A stretch of DNA of 33,325 nucleotides from an uncultured Bacteroidales bacterium (GTDB taxonomy: Bacteria; Bacteroidota; Bacteroidia; Bacteroidales; Muribaculaceae): positions 1 to 33,325 of the forward strand of contig CACYRK010000042.1 in assembly GCA_902776835.1 (NCBI GenBank), read 5' to 3'. The notes beneath the pieces were generated by a model. That model had not been told where the DNA came from. It did not search any database and worked only from the letters and a program-made list of their open reading frames with translations. Below, piece after piece: positions 24,401-31,328 of the stretch (position 1 is the stretch's first letter; each line of letters opens with the position of its first letter). The position numbers and the translations under genes were made by a program.

Positions 24401-24743
24401 CGTTATAGATGTTGAGCAGGCTGAAGAACGACTCGCGCTTGGTCACGCGAGTTCCATGAGCACCATTGTTGCCCACCTTGCGCACGTAGTGGACAGCCAT
24501 CATCACGCGCTCGTCGCCAATAAACTCCCTGAATGGCTCACCATCCACAAGTTCAAAGAGTGAGGCACGCTCGGGAATCTCAATGTTTTTCATCACATAG
24601 AGTGCCCTCACGATATACTCCAGTGCCTTGCGTGCGCTCACGGCACTGAGTTCGGGATTGCTCACTTGCATTTCCTCGGCGGCCGAGCAGAACTTATGCA
24701 AGTCGCTCAAGCCTAATTCCTGTAGATAGTCGAAGTTGCGCAT
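21432..24743 (-). CDS. hsdR: Type I restriction enzyme R subunit (HsdR)
   Basis: A 1103-residue motor and nuclease subunit that translocates and cuts unmethylated DNA together with HsdM and HsdS. The N-terminal 130 residues look like a DUF4145 domain (SAVSARKALEYIVRALYV). The PD-(D/E)xK nuclease follows with Asp233 in GYCDYVLYG and E248-A-K250. The helicase part has Walker A ATGTGKT (360-366), DEAH (456-459), LTATP and QMIGRGTRLS. A long C-terminal domain completes it. The start at 24743 is in the same frame as the four-helix-bundle gene, 81 bases after its stop, across the CTAG array. It is the last gene of the operon. Confidence 0.95.
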   Translation of the reverse strand: MRNFDYLQELGLSDLHKFCSAAEEMQVSNPELSAVSARKALEYIVRALYVMKNIEIPERASLFELVDGEPFREFIGDERVMMAVHYVRKVGNNGAHGTRVTKRESFFSLLNIYNVVAAILHKLTFIDEVVPFDQTLIPRSPQGPIVTPPAVAVTAQSAIVEAASKEAAEDTAPVQELPLDISEAETRRLYIDLMLKEAGWDVLDTEGAVQPSKACIEVEVEGMPNNEGIGYCDYVLYGSNGLPLAVIEAKRTSAEAVKGKHQAELYADCLEKRYGRRPVIYYTNGFDTYIIDGLGYPPRRLYGFHTESDLELLMQKRGRHDIADFSVKDSITDRHYQKMAIKSVCEHFNTKHRRGLLVMATGTGKTRVSISLVDVLARNGWVKNVLFLADRIPLVSQAHKNFVKLLPHMTTSVLSEDKDPDTTARITFSTYQTMINYIDRDEKAFSVGRFDLIIIDEAHRSIFGKYTAIIKYFDSLLVGLTATPRDEVDRSTYETFEMEQGIPNYAYELEDAVAEGYLVNYRGLKRGSLILKEGVKYNALSAEEKEQMEKVWEYEQLRQTLDEKSPRDIGKDEIFKYIFNIDTIDHVLQDLMENGLKVQSGERIGKSIIFAYNHRHAEMIVGRFYALYPEYSSDFCALIDNYVTYSKDLIDKFEVRDGNPQIAVSVDMLDTGIDVPDVLNLVFFKIVKSRIKFLQMIGRGTRLSPDIFGPGRDKEFFYIFDWCRNFEYFDENPDGTTVKPTPSLTERIFTLRAKIAFHLQHQKWQEDAFAKSLHDDTKAALHEQVAALSDSHISVREHWEIVSHFKNVDNWVYLSEVDLSNLSSDIAPLLSKSTLDESAKKFDVLTLLIELSLLDGETNCTKAVQTVQSVAEKLQEKASLPQVQAKMSTIKEVLSAVAWENVSLAWLEKVREDLRELVKFLMGQDGRWFTVNIEDTITNEGVIVGITPRVTYKQSVLDFLAQNRHLPVLQKIYGLEQLTSADFIELERILWQELGSKADYDKFTDGMPCGSNVAIFIRSLVGVDRNNAVRRFSEFISGNTLNADQEDFLNTIIAYVCENGDITKEIVVNESPFDERLSVFTPYMLPLAKYIDTIHGVITPQSA

Positions 24744-24770
24744 AACGTTGTCTTTTTTATTATATATTTT

Positions 24771-24828
24771 ATAGAAGTTCTAGTCCTTCTAGAAGTTCTA
24801 GATTTTCTAGAACTGCTAGCCCCTTTAG
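24771..24828. repeat. CTAG array A, 9-bp period, after the four-helix-bundle gene
   Basis: CTAG occurs at 24780, 24789, 24798, 24807 and 24816, every 9 bp, with degenerate units ATAG at 24771 and TTAG at 24825. Read in the gene direction, the TAA stop of the four-helix-bundle gene is the first unit, and TAG then recurs in frame at every third codon, five times. The array lies between that gene and hsdR. Confidence 0.9.
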
Positions 24829-25502
24829 CCCCCTCTTTTCAAATCTTCTATTATCACTTTCAGCCTGGCGATTTCGGCTTTTAGCGACGTAATTTCTTGC
24901 TGGGCGGCGGCGAGTTCTTGTTGCTTGTCGGCACGGTAGCCAAGTCTTGCCGCCGTCATACGCTCCTTGATGCCCCCTTCGGTGACGAAGCGCGCTTCAA
25001 GTTGAGTGATGTATGTGGTCATCATGCGGTCGGTCATCCGGCACAGCGTGTAAGCAACATTGGCTGTCTCCTCGTCGCTCATCTTAAGCACGTAGGGCTT
25101 ATAATCGGCCCAATCGTTGTGCTCACGGCAAAACATGATCATCGAGTTATAACGCTCATGGCTTTCGTCCCATAGGGGCAGATGGTGGCAGCGCAGATAA
25201 TCCACATAGTCCTCCTGAAGTTCTTTAATGCTGGCGCGAGCCACATTCAGCAACTTGAGTTCCATTTCCGACGACGTGACACCATCGGCCGAGCCTTCAA
25301 CGATATTCTGCTTGCCCGAGCGCGCCGCTTGCACCATTTGGTCCACCGTGCGGTCGCCGTGTGGGGGCAAGAAGCGCTGCGTGAACACCTTGGTAATCTC
25401 GTAGAGCGCCACCGACTTGCGGTAAAACCACAAGTTTTGCCAGTTTACCTGATTGCGAAGGACTTTATATTTCTTTTCTATATTGTATTTCTTGTCTTCC
25501 AT
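24825..25502 (-). CDS. Four-helix-bundle (S23/IVP-like) protein with coiled-coil tail
   Basis: A 225-residue protein of the four-helix-bundle family related to proteins encoded in 23S rRNA intervening sequences. Family-like segments are FYRKSVALYEITKVFTQRF, GDRTVDQMVQAARSGKQNIV (including the usual RSG) and LLNVARASIKELQEDYVDYL. The last 40 residues (ELAAAQQEITSLKAEIARLK) form a coiled coil. The same fold occurs in the Avd protein of diversity-generating retroelements, but there is no reverse transcriptase here. The function is unknown; family members bind nucleic acid. It replaces the usual direct hsdS-hsdR junction and is bordered on both sides by 9-bp CTAG arrays. Confidence 0.85.
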   Translation of the reverse strand: MEDKKYNIEKKYKVLRNQVNWQNLWFYRKSVALYEITKVFTQRFLPPHGDRTVDQMVQAARSGKQNIVEGSADGVTSSEMELKLLNVARASIKELQEDYVDYLRCHHLPLWDESHERYNSMIMFCREHNDWADYKPYVLKMSDEETANVAYTLCRMTDRMMTTYITQLEARFVTEGGIKERMTAARLGYRADKQQELAAAQQEITSLKAEIARLKVIIEDLKRGG

Positions 25503-25523
25503 CGTCTTTTCTTTTTAAAAAAA

Positions 25524-25568
25524 CTAGATCCTCTAGACTATCTAGACCATCTAGATAATCTAGCACTA
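25524..25568. repeat. CTAG array B, 9-bp period, after hsdS
   Basis: CTAG occurs at 25524, 25533, 25542, 25551 and 25560, exactly every 9 bp. Read in the gene direction, the hsdS TAG stop is followed by TGC and then by five in-frame TAG codons, each three codons apart. The array fills most of the gap between hsdS and the four-helix-bundle gene. Confidence 0.92.
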
Positions 25569-26747
25569 TCCAAACCAGTAATCCATGCGGCTGTCGAAGA
25601 GTGTCTGCACCTCGTCAATCGACTGTTGAATAAGAGCCTTCTGCCTCTCTATCGCCTCAACCTTCTCCGCAAACTCCTGCTGGAGAGGGAGAGGGGGAAG
25701 TATCGTATTGAGTTCTCTTAAAACGAATATCTTTAATTCAGCAAAAGTCGCACCCGAAGCAACAGAAGAATAATTGCTCGTAATAAGAATGTGCATGATG
25801 TATTTTAGGGCTTGGCTTGTGTATGTGTCTTTGTCAACATGAACCCATAGGACACGACCATCTTTATAATATCTTGGCTCTTCAGTATTTAAAACCCAAA
25901 TACTACCATTCGCATTAATAGAAGGAATTAATAAATCTCCTATTTTGGGGACACCTGAAATTGCTTTCACTTTTTCATAGTGTTCCGGAGTTAAAAATAA
26001 AGTAAATGGAGTTTTCTCCCCTTTGCTTAAGGACATTAATTCTGTGCCACGAATAAACGGTATACCTTTATCAACAACATCTTCAATTAACACCCGTTTA
26101 AACGAGGAAACTTCGCATTTACTTCCTAACTGAATCACTTGCCAGCCTTTTTCGTTGGTGATAGGGTCGCCGAACATATCATAGAAGATGGATTGAGCGA
26201 GTTGGTCAAATTCTTTAAGTTGTGACTTTTTCTTCTCTATAATGTTGTTCAACAAATCCAATTCCTCAACAATGCACTGCTGCTCAGCAAGGGGTGGAAT
26301 GGGAACAACAACATTTCTCACCAAATTACTATTGAGATTGTTGACAACTCCACCTACGGCTAATCGTTTAAACTCTTGATACATATTAGGGCTACTCAAC
26401 AAATAGTAAAGGAAAGATTTGTTAAAGATTTTGTTATTATCTCTTATTACTAACCAACCGTCATGAATACAACCATCTATTCCTAAAATATATGGCTTCC
26501 CAAAACTCATTGAGTTGGATAATATAAAATCACCCTTATGAACAAATCTTGTTTTCTTTAAGCCTTCGGGTATAATCTTTTCTTTTGTTGAGTTGATGTA
26601 TTTAGAACCCTCAACTGCATCTCCAATTTTTATCCAATTAAGTCCATCAGCCCTATTTGTTATATATTGCTGAATTGGGCGAGGAGAACCTCCACGCTCT
26701 ATGAAACATATTTCTCCTAACTTCTTATATGTCCATCCCTCTCTCAT
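25566..26747 (-). CDS. hsdS: Type I restriction enzyme specificity subunit (HsdS)
   Basis: A 393-residue DNA-recognition subunit. Two target-recognition domains (about 1-150 and 200-350) are each followed by a conserved helical spacer: IPPLAEQQCIVEELDLLNNI and LPPLPLQQEFAEKVEAIERQ. It sets the methylation and cutting site; the sequence recognised cannot be told from here. Most of the gene is AT-rich, but the last 130 bases, encoding the second helix, return to the GC content of the host. The start at 26747 is three bases after the GIY-YIG stop. Only one hsdS is present and no recombinase is nearby. Confidence 0.93.
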   Translation of the reverse strand: MREGWTYKKLGEICFIERGGSPRPIQQYITNRADGLNWIKIGDAVEGSKYINSTKEKIIPEGLKKTRFVHKGDFILSNSMSFGKPYILGIDGCIHDGWLVIRDNNKIFNKSFLYYLLSSPNMYQEFKRLAVGGVVNNLNSNLVRNVVVPIPPLAEQQCIVEELDLLNNIIEKKKSQLKEFDQLAQSIFYDMFGDPITNEKGWQVIQLGSKCEVSSFKRVLIEDVVDKGIPFIRGTELMSLSKGEKTPFTLFLTPEHYEKVKAISGVPKIGDLLIPSINANGSIWVLNTEEPRYYKDGRVLWVHVDKDTYTSQALKYIMHILITSNYSSVASGATFAELKIFVLRELNTILPPLPLQQEFAEKVEAIERQKALIQQSIDEVQTLFDSRMDYWFG

Positions 26748-26750
26748 ACC

Positions 26751-27425
26751 CTACATCTCAAGATTCTCTTGTTCTCTTTCTAATCTAATCTGCCAAAGCG
26801 TTTTCCCCTCATAACTGAAATACTTTGGTCCCTGGTATGCGTCGGATGCGTTGCGCATACTCTCTGGTAGATATGTGCCACAGAAAGCAGAAAGACTCCA
26901 CAATCGACCGTCATATTCAACTTTATTCTTGCCAGCCACTTTTACAGTTAAGTTGAGAGCATCGAATACGACTGTATCGCCCACGTTTAGCCCCACCATT
27001 GAGAAATCAAATGGCGGTCGTTGTGGTCTTTTGTCTGACTTTGTTTTCTTTTTCTTTTCTTCAATGACAGGATAAACTTGGTGAGGTTTTCCATCTTCAT
27101 ATTTCATAACAACAGCATCGTCAAGAGCAACAGCCAAGTCAAGTAATATATCCAATGCTTGTGATGGATGGACATTGAAGAATTCTCTATTCTGACGAAT
27201 TCGTAAATCGGTCAGTCGGTCAATCTGCTTATGTATGATTTTCTCAACCTCACCATATTTCTCCGTCTGCATTGTAGCATACACATCAAAAGGTAGAGGC
27301 ACAGCTGTATTATCCAATTCTTTTGAACGAACATCCACAGGACGGCTGCTTTTACCTATCTTTACCCAATCATCACGAAAACTTTTGTTCGTGAGGATGT
27401 ACACATATCCTTTGACTTTATCCAT
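26751..27425 (-). CDS. GIY-YIG nuclease-like protein (T5orf172/MUG113-like) in the hsd operon
   Basis: A 224-residue protein. The N-terminal 95 residues fit the T5orf172-type GIY-YIG domain: GYVYILTNKSFRDDWVKIGK, with YVYIL and VKIGK as the two halves of the motif, then SSRPVDVRSKELDNTAVPLP, and REFFNV at the end. A Lys-rich linker (EEKKKKTKSDKR) leads to a C-terminal domain (VEYDGRLWSLSAFCGTYL, AYQGPKYFSYEGKTLWQIR) that resembles modification-associated RAMA/DUF4357-like domains. The order suggests a nuclease joined to a DNA-state reader. It lies between hsdM and hsdS with three-base gaps on each side. It is clearly AT-richer than hsdM. Catalysis is not proven by sequence. Confidence 0.75.
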   Translation of the reverse strand: MDKVKGYVYILTNKSFRDDWVKIGKSSRPVDVRSKELDNTAVPLPFDVYATMQTEKYGEVEKIIHKQIDRLTDLRIRQNREFFNVHPSQALDILLDLAVALDDAVVMKYEDGKPHQVYPVIEEKKKKTKSDKRPQRPPFDFSMVGLNVGDTVVFDALNLTVKVAGKNKVEYDGRLWSLSAFCGTYLPESMRNASDAYQGPKYFSYEGKTLWQIRLEREQENLEM

Positions 27426-27428
27426 ATC

Positions 27429-28922
27429 TTACATAAACTTGTTACGAAAATCTTTAATTGCTGCTGTTATTTCACTCTCTAATGCTTCAATGCGTTCCTG
27501 TATCACATTTGGTGCTTCGTATTCCACCTTTACACGCTCAACTTCTTTGTATTTGTTGATGCTCAGGTCGTAGTCGTTGGCGCGGATGTCCTCAATGGGC
27601 ACAAGGAACGACTGCTCTTTGCGCGTGCGCTCGGCCTCAGCCTCCAGGTTCTTGAAGCGGGCAATCACGTCGGGGATGTCGTTCTCGGCACACGCGGTGC
27701 GCTTTTGGTCAAGGGTGTAGCCGTCGGCCTTCATGTCGTAGAACCACACCTTGTCGGTGCCGCCGGCATTGGTCTTGGTGAAGACCAAAATTGCCGTCGA
27801 CACGCCAGAATAGGGTTGGAACACGCCACTGGGCATCGAAATCACGGCTTGCAAGCGTTGGTTCTCGACCAACTCCTTACGCAACGCTTTGTGCGCCGTG
27901 CTGTTGCCAAACAGCACGCCGTCGGGGACAATGCTTGCGCAACGACCACCCATTTGCAGCATACGGATAAACAGGCTCACAAACAGCAACTCGGTCTTCT
28001 TGGTCTTGGTGATGGCAAGCAGGCTCTTGCTCACAGCGTCGTAGTCGAGGCTGCCGGTGAAGGGCGGATTGGCAAGGCACAGCGTGTAGCGGTTCTCGTC
28101 GGGGTTGTCGGTCGAGAGGCTGTCGCGATATTGAATGTCGGGGTTGTCCACGCCGTGCAGCATCAGGTTCATAGCACCGATGCGCAGCATGGTGAAGTCG
28201 GTGTCGAAACCATGCAGCATGTGGTTCTTATAGTGGTCGGCATTCTCGCGCTTGAGAAGTTCGTTCTTATAATGCTCCTGTACGTACTTGGCACTTTCCA
28301 CGATAAATCCCGCGCTGCCCATAGCCGGGTCGCAGATGGTGTCCTTCAAGGTGGGCTGCATCAGTTCCACCATCATGCGGATGATGTGGCGAGGCGTGCG
28401 GAACTGCCCATTGTTGCCACTCGCAGCCATCTTGCTCAGCACATACTCGTAGACGTCGCCCATAGTGTCGCGGTTGTTCATGTCGAGGTGGTCGATGCCC
28501 TCGACAATCTTGGTGAGCGTGCGCGGACTCTGAATCAGGAAGGTGGCATTTTCCATAAATCGGCTGTAGGCACTCTCCTTGCCCTCGTTGAGTGTCTTGA
28601 TGAACACAAACACGTCTTTGCTCACGATGCGGAACATCGTCTCAGGGTCGTAGTGCTTAAATGTGCTCCAGCGCAGGTCGTTCAGCGGCACGTCGCGGTC
28701 GGTCTCGGGGTTATGCCACGAGCCGTAGGCAAAGGTGGGTTCTTGCACTGCCACGCCAAAGGCGTTGGCATTGGCCTCGCGCGTGCGCTGGGCGTCGTCG
28801 AGCATCTTCATAAAGAACAGATAGGTCATCTGCTCAAGAATGGTTATGGAATTGGTGATACCGCCCGTCCAAAAGGTATCCCAAATGCTGTCGATACGGT
28901 TTTTTATTTCGCCTGTAATCAT
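27429..28922 (-). CDS. hsdM: Type I restriction enzyme M subunit (HsdM)
   Basis: A 497-residue N6-adenine DNA methyltransferase that protects the host site and forms the core of the restriction complex. An N-terminal helical domain (ITNSITILEQMTYLFFMKML) is followed by the SAM-binding motif DPAMGSAGF (198-206) and the catalytic NPPF (285-288) in LCLANPPFTG. It is the first gene of the five-gene operon and starts 25 bases after its promoter box. The last 40 or so codons are AT-rich like the next genes, while the rest is GC-rich, which suggests a recombination junction near 27550. Confidence 0.95.
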   Translation of the reverse strand: MITGEIKNRIDSIWDTFWTGGITNSITILEQMTYLFFMKMLDDAQRTREANANAFGVAVQEPTFAYGSWHNPETDRDVPLNDLRWSTFKHYDPETMFRIVSKDVFVFIKTLNEGKESAYSRFMENATFLIQSPRTLTKIVEGIDHLDMNNRDTMGDVYEYVLSKMAASGNNGQFRTPRHIIRMMVELMQPTLKDTICDPAMGSAGFIVESAKYVQEHYKNELLKRENADHYKNHMLHGFDTDFTMLRIGAMNLMLHGVDNPDIQYRDSLSTDNPDENRYTLCLANPPFTGSLDYDAVSKSLLAITKTKKTELLFVSLFIRMLQMGGRCASIVPDGVLFGNSTAHKALRKELVENQRLQAVISMPSGVFQPYSGVSTAILVFTKTNAGGTDKVWFYDMKADGYTLDQKRTACAENDIPDVIARFKNLEAEAERTRKEQSFLVPIEDIRANDYDLSINKYKEVERVKVEYEAPNVIQERIEALESEITAAIKDFRNKFM

Positions 28923-28947
28923 TTCGGTGTGATTTTTAAACTTCCCA

Positions 28948-28955
28948 CAAAGTTA
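28948..28955 (-). promoter_or_regulatory. -7 box of the hsd operon promoter
   Basis: TAACTTTG on the minus strand, 25 bases before the hsdM ATG. No TTG lies at the usual 20-base distance, so the promoter may be weak or controlled. Confidence 0.6.
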
Positions 28956-29052
28956 CAACTTTTTTAAAAATCTACACCCATTTAAGCGCGAAAATGCCAC
29001 AGCACGAAACATCCTCCCGCATACTCCTACTCCACCCACCCACAAACCAAAA

Positions 29053-29091
29053 AAAATGAAGAAAAAAGGACCGTCCCTTTTTCTTCATTTT
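29053..29091. repeat. Palindrome with REP-like core between hsdM and its upstream neighbour
   Basis: AAAATGAAGAAAAA faces TTTTTCTTCATTTT around AGGACCGTCCC. The core matches that of the RAYT-linked repeats (ACCGTCCCTTT), but the arms differ. It also could terminate transcription of the gene ending at 29142. Confidence 0.6.
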
Positions 29092-29141
29092 GGGGTTTAA
29101 CGTTGCCACGTTGCGGGAGGGTGTGAAGGCGGCGCGGGGCG

Positions 29142-30308
29142 TTATGCAAAGTAGGCGGGTAGGGTGATCATGTCGGGGGCGAGGGTGATGCGGTTGGGGC
29201 CGCTTTTCGGGCCGGTGATGTAGTACTGGCGGGCGATGTTGTCATCGAGGATTTTGTTTTTGAAGTAGCGCTTGATTCTCGACTTTTTCTCGTTGAGCGA
29301 GTTGGATGATGGGTCGCAGAGGTCGTCGATGCTTTGGCGGGCCAACTTCTCGTCGCGGTTAGGCATCACGCAGTTGTAAACCTCCTCAAACTCATCGCGA
29401 TAGTCGCCAAAGTCCACAAGCCTGATGCCCTCCTCGGAGTGCTTGAGGAAGAGGATGTAGATGGCCTTGCACAGCGGCGGCATGTCGATGACCATCTCGT
29501 TGTAGTTTGGCAGGCAGATGTCGAGGTTCTCGTTGATCACCAGCGGACTGAGCCCGTCCTCCTGGATAATGTATTTTCCATTGAGGAGTTCCTTAAGGAG
29601 TTCAGCGGGGTCGGCCTGGTATTCAATCATGAATTTCAGTGCCCGGGCACGCAGTTGCTCAAAGTCGAGCCGGCGTTGCTGCTCCTTCTGGCGCAAGTCC
29701 TCATCGATGAGCCGGTTCTCCTCGGCGCGCCGTTTCTTGGCGATTTTGTCCTCCTGGGTGTCGCGCTTCGCCTTGGCCCTGGGGATGTATCGATTTAAGC
29801 CAGTCACGGTCTCGGGGGCGGCAGTCGGCACATTGATGAACTGCACGTCGTCCTCGGGCTCGGTTGAGTAGTCAATGTCGGCACGTCCCGAGAGCACCGG
29901 GGAGGCCTCCTCCCTAAATAAAACCTCGTCGTCGAAGGCCCGGCTGGTGAGCAGCACGTCGCCGCGGTTGATCGAGGTGATGTCGGTCAACGTGCGAGCA
30001 AAGCGCGCCAAGGCCATGGTGAGCACCTGTTCGCTCGCATTGGGATCCACGGTGAGTTCAATCGATGCCCGGCGGCCGATGTTGCCAATGTTGGCCCGGC
30101 GCGCGATGAGTTTTGGCTCGTCGGTCAATCCGTCGTAGACCTCCCACTTAATGTCCCTTACGCTGCGCGGGGTGGTCACGCGCCAGAGGGCGCGCAGACG
30201 CTCCACCAACCCAGGGTCGCCGCCCTCTGGAAGAGCGCAATAAACCACACCATATTTAAATGTGCCGCTGCTGAGACTGCTGAGACTGCTTATAGAACTA
30301 AAATCCAT
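29142..30308 (-). CDS. Unrecognised protein with a charged coiled-coil centre
   Basis: A 388-residue soluble protein I cannot assign. The N-terminus is Ser-rich (SSISSLSSLSSGTF, from a 9-bp DNA repeat). Residues 20-150 look like a mixed alpha/beta domain. The middle, around 195-240, is highly charged (AKAKRDTQEDKIAKKRRAEE, then RLIDEDLRQKEQQRRLDFEQ), a probable coiled coil. The C-terminal 130 residues (PPLCKAIYILFLKHSEEGIR, ARQSIDDLCDPSSNSLNEKK) look helical, like a winged-helix domain. The start at 30308 is chosen because MDFSSISSL lies about 33 bases after the predicted sigma-54 start site; the open frame extends 16 codons into that promoter region. The vWA gene is upstream on the same strand. 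Confidence 0.7.
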   Translation of the reverse strand: MDFSSISSLSSLSSGTFKYGVVYCALPEGGDPGLVERLRALWRVTTPRSVRDIKWEVYDGLTDEPKLIARRANIGNIGRRASIELTVDPNASEQVLTMALARFARTLTDITSINRGDVLLTSRAFDDEVLFREEASPVLSGRADIDYSTEPEDDVQFINVPTAAPETVTGLNRYIPRAKAKRDTQEDKIAKKRRAEENRLIDEDLRQKEQQRRLDFEQLRARALKFMIEYQADPAELLKELLNGKYIIQEDGLSPLVINENLDICLPNYNEMVIDMPPLCKAIYILFLKHSEEGIRLVDFGDYRDEFEEVYNCVMPNRDEKLARQSIDDLCDPSSNSLNEKKSRIKRYFKNKILDDNIARQYYITGPKSGPNRITLAPDMITLPAYFA

Positions 30309-30351
30309 ATCCAACTGATTGATTAAAAATGAATAAAACCGTGTGTAGAAT

Positions 30352-30367
30352 GGCAAAAATTGTGCCA
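30352..30367 (-). promoter_or_regulatory. Sigma-54 (RpoN) promoter
   Basis: On the minus strand TGGCAC-AATTT-TTGCC matches the -24/-12 consensus TGGCAC-N5-TTGC at every defined base. The predicted start near 30341 lies about 33 bases before the ATG at 30308. Such a promoter needs an activator ATPase bound upstream, possibly within the vWA gene or the 80 bases of GC-rich DNA between them. Confidence 0.6.
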
Positions 30368-30448
30368 GGGTTCAGTCAAATCTTGGGGGGTGTGCCAAGG
30401 GTTGCCACACCCTCCAAGTTTAGGTTAGGCTACAGTGAGAATAGGCGA

Positions 30449-31126
30449 TTAAGAGATAAAATAGTCTTCACCAGATTCTTCGAGCAATCGTCGGCGGTCT
30501 TCGGCGGGAGCCGACAGACAATGCTTCATTTTCGCCATCCACCTGTCACGGCTGCTGCGCTCGCGGGCAAACATCTTCTTGGTGCCCTCTTCCGACTTTT
30601 CGAAGGCCATGTAGTTGTTGATCGACAGGCCCTTGGCCACTGCTTCCACATCGTGGTCGGCACCGATGTAGGCAAAGAGCCAGCCCTCATTCCTGTAGGC
30701 GTCGATGAGCGCTTTCACAGCCTTGCCACTGAACTCGCGCGAAGCATTTTCGTAGCCGTCGGTGATGATGGTGACACTCACGGCCACATCGTCGCGACCT
30801 TCGACCTTACCATGAATGCGCGTGATGGTGTTGCCCACGGCGTCGTAGAGCGGCGTGCAGCAGCAGGGCACGTAGTCCTCGGGGGCGATGTCGCTCACCT
30901 TCTCGATGGGCTGAGCGTCGACGATGAGGCGCGTCTCGCACGAGCAGAACGGCACCAAGGTCACCACTTGCTCCAGTTCGGGGTTAGTGCGTCGTTGAGC
31001 GCGGATGGTGCCCAGCGTCTCGTTCACGCCACCGATGGCCTGCGGCCTGATTGACTGCATCGAGCCGCTCTTGTCCAGAATAATCACGTTGTAAACAGCT
31101 CCTTTAGTTTCTTTCTTTGTTTCCAT
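30449..31126 (-). CDS. von Willebrand factor A domain protein
   Basis: A 225-residue cytoplasmic protein made almost wholly of one vWA domain. The MIDAS metal site is visible: DKSGS (about 18-22), a Thr in CCCTPLYDAVG and Asp in TIITDGYENAS. The segment SVTIITDGYENASREFSGK is typical of bacterial vWA proteins of the YfbK/tellurium-resistance-like kind. No signal peptide is seen. vWA proteins often act with partners in assembly or chaperone-like tasks; the neighbour at 29142 is a candidate. A cluster of Cys (FCSCET, CCCTP) is unusual. Confidence 0.88.
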   Translation of the reverse strand: METKKETKGAVYNVIILDKSGSMQSIRPQAIGGVNETLGTIRAQRRTNPELEQVVTLVPFCSCETRLIVDAQPIEKVSDIAPEDYVPCCCTPLYDAVGNTITRIHGKVEGRDDVAVSVTIITDGYENASREFSGKAVKALIDAYRNEGWLFAYIGADHDVEAVAKGLSINNYMAFEKSEEGTKKMFARERSSRDRWMAKMKHCLSAPAEDRRRLLEESGEDYFIS

Positions 31127-31174
31127 TGTTTTAAAGATTTATGAAGTTAATAATGCGTTTTTGTTGTCACGCTG

Positions 31175-31182
31175 CAAAATTA
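31175..31182 (-). promoter_or_regulatory. Proximal -7 box of the vWA gene
   Basis: TAATTTTG on the minus strand, 48 bases before the vWA ATG. No TTG at the usual distance. Confidence 0.45.
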
Positions 31183-31328
31183 CGCCCATCGTTCCGCCAC
31201 CCTCGTTTTCTGCAACCTTGCAGTTTTTTTTTGCAATCTTGCAACAGCAACCCAAGACGCTGACATTCAGCCAAATATCTCTATTTGAAAAAATCATCTT
31301 GAATTGAAGAAAATGCTGTGAAAAGACA

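Noticed and set aside
24825..25502. Diversity-generating retroelement (the four-helix-bundle protein resembles Avd)
   Set aside because: No reverse transcriptase and no template/variable repeat pair with adenine changes was seen.
25566..28922. Phase-variable hsdS inversion system
   Set aside because: There is only one hsdS, no partial hsdS and no recombinase in the window.
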